DNA of 64,000 nt from Christiangramia bathymodioli (lineage in GTDB: Bacteria; Bacteroidota; Bacteroidia; Flavobacteriales; Flavobacteriaceae), in the NCBI GenBank assembly GCA_009735695.1, contig SRSL01000003.1, positions 434,001 to 498,000 of the forward strand, read 5' to 3'. The stretch's first letter is position 1; each line of letters opens with the position of its first letter. This document shows positions 29,332 through 38,092 of this stretch, in pieces. Both the position numbers and the translations under genes were made by a program. The notes under the pieces were generated by a model. That model did no database searches. It was not told the origin of the DNA and saw nothing but the letters and a program-made list of their open reading frames with translations.

Positions 29332-30741
29332 ATGAAATACGCCTTATTACTTTTATGCTGTTCGCTATTGTTGATTGGTTGTGCCGATGAACCTGAACCC
29401 CAAACCATTTTTGTGGGTGGCCAGATCAATAATCCCGAAACCGATTACGTAATCGTCTCCAGGGAGAACGAAACCATAGATACTCTTTATCTGGACCAGA
29501 AAAACCAGTTCGGGAAGGACTTCAAAAATCTCGAAGCTGGTATATATACCTTTAAACATCCACCGGAAAGTCAGATCATGTACATGGAACCTGGTGATAG
29601 CATCATTATCTGGCTTAATACCATGTCATTTGATGAATCCCTCAATTTTAGCGGCGACGGTGCAGAAAAGAGTAATTTTTTGCTGGATATGTTTCTGAAC
29701 AATCAGAAGAACAATGATCTTATTCTAACCTACCATAAGATAGCGCCAGAAAAATTCGCTGCAATAACCGATTCTATTCGGAATGAGCGCCTTCAAAGAT
29801 TGGATAAATTAAAGGAAAAGAATAAATTTTCAGAAGATTTCCTTGAGATCGCCAGGGCTAGCATTAACTATGAATATTACGATTTAAGGGAACGCTATAC
29901 TTTCCTGATCAAAAAATACTACAGTGATATTGCTGAAGAAATCCCTGAAGATTTCAATGCTTACCGGGACGAGATCAACTTCAATAACCATAAGCTTCAG
30001 GATTACTATGTGTACACCAACCTGATAGACGATTATTTAAGGACCAAATCAATTGAACACTGCGCAAAGAATCATGATGATGCCAGGAAATGCTATAATC
30101 TGAACGATCTAAAGAACCTGAAAAGAAGGATGAGGCTAATAGATTCCCTCACCAATATTTCCTCTTTAAAAAATGAATTTTTAGACAGGCTATCTGCACA
30201 AGCTATAACACTTGCCGAAAACGAAGACCAAATAGAATCTGTGCTGGAGGTTTTGGAAGAGGTAGACTATGCCAGTATAGAGGATGCGCGGGACCTGGGG
30301 AAAATTCAGAAGGCATATCTGGTAGGAAACAATATCAAAAAGCTAAAACTTAGCAAACCATCGGGTGAGGTCGTAGAATATGATGACGTAATCCGCTCTC
30401 CAAGTGTGGTTTATGCCTGGTCTATACATAACCCCGGTCATCACCAATGGCAACATGCCATTATAAACCGTCTAAGAGAAAAATATCCGGAGGTCAATTT
30501 TATTGGCGGGAACGTTGATTTAGGTGAAAGAGAAGAATGGCTTAGAACGCTGGAGAATTACGGCTATGACAAATCCCAGGAATTCCAGATCACAAATAGA
30601 ATTGCAGATAGTGACACGTATCGAAAATACCTTTATAAAATTCTTTTCGTAGATCAGGATGGCACGATCATAAACGGAAAAAGCCAGTTGGCTGCCCAGG
30701 ATTTTGAGGAAGACCTGCTGGAATTTCTGAACAGTAAATAA
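29332..30741 (+). CDS. Lipoprotein with C-terminal thioredoxin-like domain lacking CxxC
   Basis: 469 aa. A signal peptide with lipobox (LLLIGC, Cys17) is followed by a beta-rich domain (about 27-115), resembling the N-domain of Bacteroidota TlpA-like lipoproteins. A helical middle region (120-340) follows. The C-terminal 115 residues read as a thioredoxin fold: SPSVVYAWSIHNPGHHQW (near 355) sits where the redox CxxC should be, and LYKILFVDQDGTII (near 435) matches the cis-Pro-side strand region. Without the cysteines it cannot be a classic disulfide reductase. It is monocistronic, with its own promoter and terminator. Function is unknown. Confidence 0.75.
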   Translation: MKYALLLLCCSLLLIGCADEPEPQTIFVGGQINNPETDYVIVSRENETIDTLYLDQKNQFGKDFKNLEAGIYTFKHPPESQIMYMEPGDSIIIWLNTMSFDESLNFSGDGAEKSNFLLDMFLNNQKNNDLILTYHKIAPEKFAAITDSIRNERLQRLDKLKEKNKFSEDFLEIARASINYEYYDLRERYTFLIKKYYSDIAEEIPEDFNAYRDEINFNNHKLQDYYVYTNLIDDYLRTKSIEHCAKNHDDARKCYNLNDLKNLKRRMRLIDSLTNISSLKNEFLDRLSAQAITLAENEDQIESVLEVLEEVDYASIEDARDLGKIQKAYLVGNNIKKLKLSKPSGEVVEYDDVIRSPSVVYAWSIHNPGHHQWQHAIINRLREKYPEVNFIGGNVDLGEREEWLRTLENYGYDKSQEFQITNRIADSDTYRKYLYKILFVDQDGTIINGKSQLAAQDFEEDLLEFLNSK

Positions 30742-30742
30742 A

Positions 30743-30770
30743 AAAAAAGCTGCCGATTGGCAGCTTTTTT
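30743..30770. terminator. Bidirectional terminator
   Basis: AAAAAAGCTGCC (30743-30754), loop GATT, GGCAGCTTTTTT (30759-30770). It serves the convergent lipoprotein and transaldolase genes. Confidence 0.9.
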
Positions 30771-30794
30771 TATTAATCATTCTGATTAGCAGGA

Positions 30795-31451
30795 TTATTG
30801 GTTTCCTTTCCTGTGATCTGCAAGGAATTTTTCAAGGCCAATATCGGTAAGCGGGTGCTTCAACAAACCTTCAATAGAAGAAAGAGGGCCCGTCATAACA
30901 TCGGCTCCAAGTTTCGCACATTCCAGCACATGCATGGTATGTCTTACTGAAGCAGCAAGGATTTCAGTTTCAAATCCGTAATTATCATAGATCAACCTTA
31001 TATCAGCGATCAGGTCCAATCCATTGGTTGAAATATCATCCAGTCTTCCGATGAAAGGAGAAACATAAGTAGCTCCGGCCTTTGCCGCAAGCAATGCCTG
31101 TCCTGCTGAAAAGACCAGGGTACAGTTGGTTCTGATCCCATGATCGCTGAAATATTTCAAAGCTTTTACCCCATCTTTGATCATAGGCACCTTTACAACG
31201 ATCTGTTCGTGTAGTTCAGCCAGTTCTTCACCTTCCTTTACAATTTCATCAAAATCGGTCGCGATCACTTCAGCGCTCACATCACCATCAACAAGATCAC
31301 ATATCTTTTTGTAATGCTTAAAAATATTATCTTTCCCGGTGATCCCTTCTTTTGCCATTAGGGACGGGTTCGTGGTAACTCCATCAAGCACTCCTAGGTC
31401 CTGGGCTTCTTTGATCTGGTCAAGATTAGCAGTATCAATAAAAAACTTCAT
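30795..31451 (-). CDS. fsa: Fructose-6-phosphate aldolase / small transaldolase
   Basis: 218 aa, the short TalC/FSA form of transaldolase. [20 protein letters not shown] and VTTNPSL are the N-terminal signature. The Schiff-base lysine is probably Lys87 in [27 protein letters not shown] and [10 protein letters not shown] follow, then [19 protein letters not shown]. Members either cleave fructose 6-phosphate or act as transaldolases in the pentose phosphate pathway; sequence by eye does not settle which. In Bacteroidota this form usually serves as transaldolase. Confidence 0.92.
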   Translation of the reverse strand: MKFFIDTANLDQIKEAQDLGVLDGVTTNPSLMAKEGITGKDNIFKHYKKICDLVDGDVSAEVIATDFDEIVKEGEELAELHEQIVVKVPMIKDGVKALKYFSDHGIRTNCTLVFSAGQALLAAKAGATYVSPFIGRLDDISTNGLDLIADIRLIYDNYGFETEILAASVRHTMHVLECAKLGADVMTGPLSSIEGLLKHPLTDIGLEKFLADHRKGNQ

Positions 31452-31481
31452 AGTTGTGTGTTTATAAAATTCGAATTCAAA

Positions 31482-32300
31482 TTACAATTTATAATGCTTC
31501 ATCAGCATTTTCTCGTATAGTTTATCGGGCAGAAGGCTTTTTAATTTAACTGAAAATTTCTGAAGCCGCTCCCCCACTTTATAATGTACATTCGGTTCAG
31601 GGTTTTTGATCACTTTAAAGATCTCCCGAGCCATCAACTCCGGATCCTGCCCTGCATTTACATGTTCGTTCATCAATTTAAGGGTGTTCCCGTAAACTTC
31701 TTCATACGGCGAGCCCTTTTTAACCGGGGCGTGATAACGGCCAGAAGCGATATTGGTCGCGAAATCTCCCGGTGCCACGTTTGTCATTTTTATTCCGAAT
31801 TGCCTGAGCTCCATTCGGTAAGCCTCTGCCGTGATCTCCAGGGCACCTTTAGTTGCTGAATAAATTCCGCGATAGGGCAATCCCATATAACCGGCTATAG
31901 AGGTGATATTGATGATCAAACCATTGCTTTGTTCCCTCATCGAGGGCACCACATGTTTGATCATATTAAGCGGACCAAAATAATTGGTCTCAAAAGCTTT
32001 TTTGATCTCAATTTCGGGGGTTTCTTCAATGGGTCCTGTAATTCCAACCCCGGCATTATTGATAAGAATATCGATCTTTCCTTCAATTCCCAGAATGTGA
32101 TCTACAGCGTTTTTAATGCTCTCCTCGTTGGTCACATCCAGCTGTACAAATTCAAAATTCTCTGAAGTATTGCCCGCCTTTCGGCTGGTCCCGTAAACTT
32201 TAAAATCTTTCTTGCTAAGGAAATTGGCTACAGATTTTCCTATCCCGGATGAAGCGCCGGTGATAAGCACCACTTTTTGTGAAGATTCCCCTTTTTTCAT
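31482..32300 (-). CDS. Short-chain dehydrogenase/reductase (SDR)
   Basis: 272 aa from ATG 32298-32300. The open frame continues upstream to 32366, but that part would run into the SRP RNA and has no homologous look. The Rossmann motif is TGASSGIG (14-21), NNAGVG follows, and the active site has YSATKGALE (Tyr and Lys). PGDFATNI follows it. It is a classical NAD(P)-dependent oxidoreductase; the substrate is unknown. Residues 225-272 form a C-terminal extension (KLKSLLPDKLYEKMLMKHY) seen in lipid-type SDRs. It lies downstream of the SRP RNA gene on the same strand. Confidence 0.88.
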   Translation of the reverse strand: MKKGESSQKVVLITGASSGIGKSVANFLSKKDFKVYGTSRKAGNTSENFEFVQLDVTNEESIKNAVDHILGIEGKIDILINNAGVGITGPIEETPEIEIKKAFETNYFGPLNMIKHVVPSMREQSNGLIINITSIAGYMGLPYRGIYSATKGALEITAEAYRMELRQFGIKMTNVAPGDFATNIASGRYHAPVKKGSPYEEVYGNTLKLMNEHVNAGQDPELMAREIFKVIKNPEPNVHYKVGERLQKFSVKLKSLLPDKLYEKMLMKHYKL

Positions 32301-32346
32301 ATCGCACAAATATGCAATAAATTTAGGACTTAGTAGAAACAAAAAA

Positions 32347-32443
32347 TGGCAAGCGACCCACATCACACCGCTACGACCGCCTACCCTTGCTGCGTTCCCG
32401 CCCTGGGGGATTCAGCAGGAGCTGGTTGTGTGGGACTTGCCGG
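32347..32443 (-). ncRNA. ffs: Signal recognition particle RNA (small, 4.5S type)
   Basis: On the minus strand the apical domain IV is exact: CAGG and AGCA form the symmetric loop around a GCG/CGC stem capped by a GGAA tetraloop (CAGGGCGGGAACGCAGCA). The RNA ends pair: GGCAAG and CCCAC near the 5' end with GTGGG and CTTGCC near the 3' end. A run of T's follows (32346-32341), a terminator. Length is about 97 nt. A perfect -7 box lies just upstream. It scaffolds Ffh and contacts FtsY, whose gene is at 15.8-16.7 kb. Confidence 0.95.
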
Positions 32444-32445
32444 TG

Positions 32446-32476
32446 CAAATATACAATCTTTGTATATTTTGACAAG
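32446..32476 (-). promoter_or_regulatory. Promoter of SRP RNA
   Basis: On the minus strand, CTTG (32476-32473), 19 bases, TATATTTG (32453-32446). The perfect -7 box and spacing place the start near 32443. Confidence 0.75.
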
Positions 32477-32529
32477 CTTTTTTTGAAGTGAATTGGTTAA
32501 TTTAGTCCCTGTTTACAAGCCTTTTTATC

Positions 32530-33582
32530 ATGTTTAAATTTAACTCGCTGTTAGCCTTTATTTTATGTTTTCTTATTTTTTCCTGCGGAAGCAATAACGG
32601 AAATAAAAAATCTGATTTTTCCCTTCAGATCGATCAGAACAAATCGAAATTCACCTTGAATGACGAATTAAAAGCTTCTATCCTGAACAAAAAAAACAAG
32701 CAAATCGATTCGGTTAGCTTTTATATAGGAGAACAATTTTTGAAAACAGCTAAAAACACCGATTTCAGCCTCGATCTTCAGAATGTAAGATTAGGAAACC
32801 AGAATCTACGGGCGATCATCTTTCATGAAAACACCAGCGATACCTTATCAAAAAATATTCAGATACTCAACACGGAAGCTCCTAAACTTTATACCTACGA
32901 GATCGTAAACTCCTATCCTCATGATATAACCTCCTACACTCAGGGTCTTGAGTTTCGTGGAGAAACTCTTTTTGAAAGTATAGGCCAATACGGCAAATCG
33001 AAACTTCGAAAACTGGACCTGGAATCAGGAGAAGTTCTAAAAGAAATCGAACTTGATGACCAGTATTTTGCAGAAGGCTTAACCATTCTAAAAGACAGGC
33101 TCTTTCTTCTTACCTGGAAAGAAGGCGAAGGTTTTATTTATGACCCTGAAACATTTGAGAAAACCGGAACTTTTGGATATAACCAAAGCAAGGAAGGCTG
33201 GGGCCTTACTAACAATGGAGAAAAGATCTATAAAAGTGATGGAACTGAAAGGATATGGATCCTTGATCCTGAAACCCTCGCAGAAACCGATTATATCCAG
33301 CCTACGACACATAAATCGGTCGCAACCAAGTTCAACGAACTGGAATGGGTGAATGGGAAGATCTACGCGAACACCTATACCTATCCCAGTGTTGCCATTA
33401 TCAATCCCGAAAATGGAGCCATCGAGGGACTTATCAATTTTAAAGACCTCAACAAGCAGGTAACCCAGCACGATAAGCTGGATGTTCTAAATGGTATCGC
33501 TTACAATCCAAATACCGATAAATTATATGTAACCGGAAAGAACTGGGATAAGATCTTTGAGGTTAAAATCGTGGAAAAGTAA
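32530..33582 (+). CDS. Glutaminyl-peptide cyclotransferase-like lipoprotein
   Basis: 350 aa. The lipobox is FLIFSC (Cys19). A beta-rich N-domain (30-115) is followed by a five-bladed propeller-type glutamine cyclotransferase domain (about 118-350). YPHDITSYTQGLEF, SIGQYGKSKLRKLDL, YFAEGLTIL and NELEWVNGKIYAN are typical of plant/bacterial QC. It forms pyroglutamate at N-terminal Gln of exported proteins, which would fit a periplasm rich in secreted proteins. Its stop overlaps the ATG of the thioesterase gene (TAATG), so the pair is cotranscribed. Confidence 0.9.
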   Translation: MFKFNSLLAFILCFLIFSCGSNNGNKKSDFSLQIDQNKSKFTLNDELKASILNKKNKQIDSVSFYIGEQFLKTAKNTDFSLDLQNVRLGNQNLRAIIFHENTSDTLSKNIQILNTEAPKLYTYEIVNSYPHDITSYTQGLEFRGETLFESIGQYGKSKLRKLDLESGEVLKEIELDDQYFAEGLTILKDRLFLLTWKEGEGFIYDPETFEKTGTFGYNQSKEGWGLTNNGEKIYKSDGTERIWILDPETLAETDYIQPTTHKSVATKFNELEWVNGKIYANTYTYPSVAIINPENGAIEGLINFKDLNKQVTQHDKLDVLNGIAYNPNTDKLYVTGKNWDKIFEVKIVEK

Positions 33583-33986
33583 TGGAAACCAATCCGGAGA
33601 TCTACGAGAAAAAACTGGTCGTAGAAGACAAGCACCTCGACAAACAAAGGCATGTGAATAATGTGCAATACGTGCAATGGGTACAGGAAGTTGCCGAAGA
33701 GCATTGGGAGACTAGGGCTTCTGAAGAACAAAAGGCTGGTGTGGTTTGGGTAGTTGTAAGGCATGAAATAGATTATAAAAAAGAAGCATTTCTAAACGAC
33801 GAGCTTATACTCCAAACCTATGTTGGCGAGACCACTCATGTAACTTCTATACGACACGTAGTGATCAAAAATGCTGAAAATGACCAGTTGCTGGCACAGG
33901 CGAAAACCACCTGGTGCCTGCTGAATTCAACCACTAAAAAACCTGTAAAGATTTCAGATGAATTGAAGCAGGTCTTTCTTCAGTAA
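33582..33986 (+). CDS. Acyl-CoA thioesterase, 4HBT hot-dog family
   Basis: 134 aa single hot-dog domain. DKQRHVNNVQYVQWVQEVAEEHW (around 19-41) holds the helix with the Asp/Asn-His region of YbgC/FatB-like thioesterases, and HEIDYKKEAFLNDEL follows. It hydrolyses acyl thioesters in the cytoplasm; chain length is unknown. It is translationally coupled to the glutaminyl cyclase gene by a one-base overlap. Confidence 0.85.
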   Translation: METNPEIYEKKLVVEDKHLDKQRHVNNVQYVQWVQEVAEEHWETRASEEQKAGVVWVVVRHEIDYKKEAFLNDELILQTYVGETTHVTSIRHVVIKNAENDQLLAQAKTTWCLLNSTTKKPVKISDELKQVFLQ

Positions 33987-34095
33987 CCCTCCTCATAATC
34001 ACGCATTTAAGTTATTATTGAGATTTTTTCATAAAACTTTGTTTAATGTTTTTACATATTAGTTAAACAAATGTATTTTAGGGAAAAAATTGCTC

Positions 34096-34458
34096 ATGGA
34101 AACACTTAGGATCATCCTGCTTCTGGTGACAGGACTGGGAATTTTGAACGTCTGGCTGCTTAGGTTCAATAAGAATACCGCTTATCGCGGTGGAAGCGCT
34201 GGAAATATGAAGGAAGAATTCAGGGCATACGGGTTGCCTGTTAAACTTGTTTACCTTGTGGGTTTCATTAAATGCACACTGGCAATACTCCTGCTGGCCG
34301 GGATCTGGTTTGAAGAACTCGTGATGCCTGCGGCAATTGGAATGGGCATCATGATGCTTGGCGCCATCATTATGCACATAAACATAGGTGACAATCTCAA
34401 ACAAAGCATGCCTGCATTAAGCCTACTGGTTATTTGCGGGATTCTTGCATGGATATAA
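34096..34458 (+). CDS. DoxX-like membrane protein
   Basis: 120 aa from ATG 34096, preferred over a TTG two codons earlier. Four hydrophobic segments are visible (about 2-20, 45-63, 70-90 and 98-118). FRAYGLPVKLVYLVGFIKCTLAILLLAG matches the DoxX/DUF-type four-helix membrane family. The function is not established; relatives are linked to thiosulfate or redox homeostasis. It is monocistronic, followed by a bidirectional terminator shared with glyA. Confidence 0.75.
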   Translation: METLRIILLLVTGLGILNVWLLRFNKNTAYRGGSAGNMKEEFRAYGLPVKLVYLVGFIKCTLAILLLAGIWFEELVMPAAIGMGIMMLGAIIMHINIGDNLKQSMPALSLLVICGILAWI

Positions 34459-34460
34459 AA

Positions 34461-34485
34461 AAAGCCATTCCCGGGGAATGGCTTT
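34461..34485. terminator. Bidirectional terminator, doxX-like / glyA
   Basis: AAAGCCATTC (34461-34470), loop CCGGG, GAATGGCTTT (34476-34485). The T run is stronger on the minus strand, so it mainly ends glyA. Confidence 0.88.
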
Positions 34486-34506
34486 CCTGTTTTATTCTGA
34501 ATAAGT

Positions 34507-35781
34507 TCAGGCCTTGAACAACGGAAGTCCATGCATCATGGCATTCACTTCCTTTTTCACCGCTTTCAGCTCTTCTTCATTCTCGATATTAGTGATCACG
34601 CGATCTATCAGGTCAACGATCTTAGCCATGTCTTTCTCTTCAAGACCCCTGGTAGTCACTGCTGGAGTCCCAATTCGAATCCCTGAAGTAACAAAAGGCG
34701 ATTTATCATCAAAAGGAACCATGTTCTTGTTCACCGTAATATCGGCCTTCCCAAGAGCCTCTTCGGCATCTTTTCCCGAAACATTCTTGTTTCGAAGATC
34801 AATGAGCATCATGTGATTATCGGTTCCGCCGGAAATGATATTATAACCTTTGTCAACAAAAGCCTTCGCCATCTTTTCAGCATTCTTTTTCACCCTTACC
34901 ATATAATGAAGGAATTCATCGGTAAGCGCCTCACCGAAGGCTACAGCCTTCGCTGCAATGATATGCTCCAGTGGCCCGCCCTGGTTGCCAGGGAAGATAC
35001 CTGAATTGAGCATGGCCGACATTTTTTTCAAATTCCCGTTCTTCAGCTTTTCACCGAATGGATTATCAAAATCTTTCCCCATCAGGATAATTCCACCTCT
35101 TGGACCGCGAAGGGTCTTATGCGTAGTGGAAGTAACGATATGGCAATGTGGAACAGGATCACTTATCAATCCTTTGGCGATCAAACCAGCAGGATGGGCA
35201 ATATCGGCCAGCAAAATCGCGCCAACACTGTCTGCAATCTCTCTGAATCGTTTATAATCGATCTCTCTTGAGTAAGCCGAAGCACCCGCGATGATCATTT
35301 TTGGCTTTTCCTTTTCAGCGATTTCAGCTACCGCATCATAATCGATCAAACCGGTTTCCTTATCTACCCCGTAAAAAACAGGATTATAAAGTTTTCCTGA
35401 AAAGTTCACTGGCGAACCATGAGTTAAATGTCCTCCGTGAGAAAGATCAAAACCAAGGAATTTATCACCCGGCTTCAGGCAGGTATGAAAAACCGCCGTA
35501 TTGGCCTGGGAACCGGAATGAGGCTGAACGTTGGCATATTCTGCATTGAAAAGCTCTTTCAGTCTTTCAATGGCCAGCTCCTCAACCTTGTCTACTACTT
35601 CACAACCACCATAATATCTCTTTCCGGGATAACCTTCAGCATATTTATTGGTGAGTACAGAACCTGCAGCTTCAAGCACTGCATCACTCACAAAGTTTTC
35701 ACTCGCAATAAGTTCCAATCCGTTTAACTGTCGCTCTTTTTCTTCTGCTATTAAATCAAAAAGTTGGGTGTCTCGTTGCAT
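34507..35781 (-). CDS. glyA: Serine hydroxymethyltransferase
   Basis: 424 aa, full length. The PLP lysine is Lys222 in [14 protein letters not shown]. Other SHMT features are [20 protein letters not shown] (24-43), [13 protein letters not shown] (48-59) and [10 protein letters not shown]. It converts serine and tetrahydrofolate to glycine and methylene-THF, supplying one-carbon units. It is monocistronic and divergent from the fumarylacetoacetase gene. Confidence 0.97.
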   Translation of the reverse strand: MQRDTQLFDLIAEEKERQLNGLELIASENFVSDAVLEAAGSVLTNKYAEGYPGKRYYGGCEVVDKVEELAIERLKELFNAEYANVQPHSGSQANTAVFHTCLKPGDKFLGFDLSHGGHLTHGSPVNFSGKLYNPVFYGVDKETGLIDYDAVAEIAEKEKPKMIIAGASAYSREIDYKRFREIADSVGAILLADIAHPAGLIAKGLISDPVPHCHIVTSTTHKTLRGPRGGIILMGKDFDNPFGEKLKNGNLKKMSAMLNSGIFPGNQGGPLEHIIAAKAVAFGEALTDEFLHYMVRVKKNAEKMAKAFVDKGYNIISGGTDNHMMLIDLRNKNVSGKDAEEALGKADITVNKNMVPFDDKSPFVTSGIRIGTPAVTTRGLEEKDMAKIVDLIDRVITNIENEEELKAVKKEVNAMMHGLPLFKA

Positions 35782-35823
35782 TCTAATTGTTTAGTTAAAT
35801 ATTCGGTAAAAGTAACAAATACA

Positions 35824-35854
35824 TTCGGTTAATTACAGGAAAATAATATATTTG
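35824..35854 (+). promoter_or_regulatory. Promoter of fumarylacetoacetase gene
   Basis: TTCG (35824-35827), 19 bases, TATATTTG (35847-35854). A perfect -7 box overlaps an in-frame TTG at 35852, so that codon cannot be the start. Confidence 0.65.
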
Positions 35855-35890
35855 AGTCAACTAGATTTTAACAAAAAACCAACATTTTTT

Positions 35891-37180
35891 ATGTCTATTA
35901 CCGCTAATGATCCTAGCAGAAAAACCTGGCTGGAAATCCCTGGCGATACCGATTTTCCCATTCAAAATATTCCTTTCGGGGTATTCCTAACCCGGGATGA
36001 CGTGATCACCATAGGAACCAGGATTGGAGACTACGCCATAGACCTTGGCGCACTGCACCAATTAGGTTATTTTGAAGGGATCCCGCTAACCGACGATATT
36101 TTTCTTCAAGACACTTTAAACGATTTCATATCTGACGGCAAAAAGACCTGGCGCCTGGTTCGAAACAGGATCGCTGATATTTTTGACGCAAAAAACACCA
36201 AATTAAAAGACAATCAGGATCATCGCAACAGGGTGCTATTCACCCTTGACGAGATCGAAATGCAAATGCCGGTACAGGTAGGTGATTACACCGATTTCTA
36301 TTCATCTAAAGAACATGCTACCAATATCGGAACCATGTTCCGCGATCCAGACAACGCTTTGCTGCCTAACTGGCTTCATATCCCGGTGGGCTACCATGGA
36401 AGAAGTTCTTCCATAATCCCTTCGGGTATCCCGGTTCACCGTCCTCAGGGACAAACCAAACCGGCCGATTCAGATACACCGGTTTTTGGACCATCTCAAC
36501 GAGTGGACTTCGAGCTGGAAATGGCTTTTATCACCACAGATGCCAATCATTTGGGAGAACCTATCCCTGTTGATGAAGCTGAAGATTATATCTTCGGAAT
36601 GGTGCTGTTCAACGACTGGAGCGCCAGGGATATCCAGAAGTGGGAATATGTACCGCTAGGCCCATTCCTTGCAAAGAACTTTGCCTCTTCTATTTCTCCA
36701 TGGATCGTAACCATGGATGCTCTGGAACCATTCAGAACGGCGAGTCCAAAACCAGAAAAAGAACTACTGCCTTACTTGAAATATGAAGGCGACAAAAGTT
36801 TCGATATCAACCTGGAGGTTTTCCTTCAGCCTGAAGGTGGCGAAGAGCAATCGCTTTCAAAATCGAACTTCAAATATCTTTACTGGAATATGAGTCAGCA
36901 ACTGGCTCACCATACGGTGAACGGCTGCCCGGTTAATTCAGGAGATATGATGGCTTCGGGAACAATTTCTGGATCTTCTGAAGATTCATTTGGATCTATG
37001 TTAGAGCTCACCTGGAGCGGTAGCAAACCTATTAAACTGAAAGATGGTTCTGAGCGCAAGTTCATAGAAGACGGAGACACCGTCATCATGAGAGGCTTCT
37101 GCCAGAACGGTGATTACCGAATTGGTTTTGGTGAAGTACGATCCAAATTGCTTCCGGTATACCAACCCAAGAAAAAATAA
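35891..37180 (+). CDS. fahA: Fumarylacetoacetase
   Basis: 429 aa from ATG 35891; the promoter -7 box overlaps the upstream TTG, fixing this start. It cleaves fumarylacetoacetate to fumarate and acetoacetate, the last step of tyrosine degradation. N-terminal SH3-like domain: NIPFGVFLTRDD and IGDYAIDLGAL. Catalytic domain: DFYSSKEHATNIGTMFR, VGYHGRSSSI, RVDFELEMAF (metal-binding Glu), VLFNDWSARDIQKWEY and GTISGSSEDSFGSMLE. Length matches the eukaryotic-type enzyme. Other tyrosine-pathway genes are not in the window. Confidence 0.95.
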   Translation: MSITANDPSRKTWLEIPGDTDFPIQNIPFGVFLTRDDVITIGTRIGDYAIDLGALHQLGYFEGIPLTDDIFLQDTLNDFISDGKKTWRLVRNRIADIFDAKNTKLKDNQDHRNRVLFTLDEIEMQMPVQVGDYTDFYSSKEHATNIGTMFRDPDNALLPNWLHIPVGYHGRSSSIIPSGIPVHRPQGQTKPADSDTPVFGPSQRVDFELEMAFITTDANHLGEPIPVDEAEDYIFGMVLFNDWSARDIQKWEYVPLGPFLAKNFASSISPWIVTMDALEPFRTASPKPEKELLPYLKYEGDKSFDINLEVFLQPEGGEEQSLSKSNFKYLYWNMSQQLAHHTVNGCPVNSGDMMASGTISGSSEDSFGSMLELTWSGSKPIKLKDGSERKFIEDGDTVIMRGFCQNGDYRIGFGEVRSKLLPVYQPKKK

Positions 37181-37199
37181 GCTGAAAATTCCAGCCAGC

Positions 37200-37226
37200 A
37201 AAAAGCCCCAAACTTGGGGCTTTTTC
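37200..37226 (+). terminator. Terminator after fumarylacetoacetase
   Basis: AAAAAGCCCC (37200-37209), loop AAACTT, GGGGCTTTTT (37216-37225). Confidence 0.9.
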
Positions 37227-37419
37227 ATTGATTTTTGTTTTCTTCTGAAAGGTCTTCACTTTGATCTTTCCATTTATTCGATTCTTCGCCTTTCTTGCCG
37301 GCAGAAGATTCACTTTCCTTTTTCTGCTCCCTGTCCATAAATTCCCGTTTCTGCCTGTCAGCATCAGAATTCTGGATATCCTTCTTTAGTTTCTCCTTTT
37401 CTTCCTCTTTTAATTTCAT
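37225..37419 (-). CDS. Small, highly charged protein, unknown function
   Basis: 64 aa, almost entirely hydrophilic: long runs of Lys/Glu (KLKEEEKEKLKKDIQN) and then KKESESSAGKKGEESNKWK. It has no hydrophobic segment and no cysteine. It is probably disordered or one long helix. I do not recognise a family. It is plausible as a real gene because of its clean ATG, own spacing, and position among stress-type small proteins (CsbD, PRC-barrel) a few kb away; low complexity could also produce a chance frame. Confidence 0.5.
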   Translation of the reverse strand: MKLKEEEKEKLKKDIQNSDADRQKREFMDREQKKESESSAGKKGEESNKWKDQSEDLSEENKNQ

Positions 37420-37511
37420 AATGTCATCATTTTAAATGAAGTTAAAAAAGAAGCTCGAAAACCGAAATAACTTAATGTTGTTTAACAGCAAGTCTTAAAG
37501 GCTTGCAAAAG

Positions 37512-37913
37512 CTATCCTACCAAAGCTTTTAATTTATCGGCTGAAATAGCCTGATGCGAAGAATGATGCACCACTTCCCTGTTCTTTATCACAATCAATT
37601 GCGGGCTTTCATGCTTAACACCAAACCTTTCGGCAATTTCATTTGATATTTCGCGATAAGCGATAAGATCCAGGTAATAGAGTTCAATAGGACTGGAAGC
37701 ATCCAGATTATAATCTGATTCGAACATCTTCAATACCATCCTGCTGATCCCACAACGAGTGGAATGTTTCAGGATCGCAACGGACTTATCTTCAGATATC
37801 TTCTCGATCCCGTCTAACTGCTCCATGGAAGTAAGTTCGATCCAGGGCATCTCCCGTTTCTCCTTTCTGCCTTCCTTCTCCTCTGAACCGAATAATTTGT
37901 TAAATATTCCCAT
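37512..37913 (-). CDS. ytxJ: Bacillithiol system protein YtxJ (monothiol thioredoxin-fold)
   Basis: 133 aa from ATG 37911-37913. The longer open frame to 37994 crosses the promoter, so it is not used. The thioredoxin-like domain has its single redox cysteine Cys54 in LKHSTRCGISRMVL, the YtxJ/DUF2847 signature. ERFGVKHESPQLIVIKN holds the cis-Pro. It is thought to act like a glutaredoxin for bacillithiolated proteins (bacilliredoxin-like) in the cytoplasm. bshC at the left edge supports the pathway. A perfect -7 box lies 15 bases upstream. Confidence 0.88.
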   Translation of the reverse strand: MGIFNKLFGSEEKEGRKEKREMPWIELTSMEQLDGIEKISEDKSVAILKHSTRCGISRMVLKMFESDYNLDASSPIELYYLDLIAYREISNEIAERFGVKHESPQLIVIKNREVVHHSSHQAISADKLKALVG

Positions 37914-37927
37914 AACATACTTTTCCG

Positions 37928-37960
37928 CAAAAATAAATCTAAGTAAATTTATAGAACGAA
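37928..37960 (-). promoter_or_regulatory. Promoter of ytxJ
   Basis: On the minus strand, TTCG (37960-37957), 21 bases, TATTTTTG (37935-37928). The -7 box is perfect; the predicted leader is about 10 bases, close to leaderless. Confidence 0.6.
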
Positions 37961-38092
37961 AAATCTCCCCGAATTTTTGATGCTTTTCAAACAAACTGCC
38001 TTTTTGTCTTGAATTTTTTATTAAAAAGCGTCATTTTGACATTTATATTGAATGGTATATCTATTGCCATATGAATTCAAAAATTAACGCAG

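Noticed and set aside
32301-32366. N-terminal extension of the SDR gene
   Set aside because: It overlaps the 3' end of the SRP RNA and its T-run. The ATG at 32300 places the TGASSGIG motif at the normal position.
35852-35890. TTG start for fumarylacetoacetase
   Set aside because: The TTG is part of the perfect -7 box TATATTTG; transcription should begin downstream of it, before the ATG at 35891.
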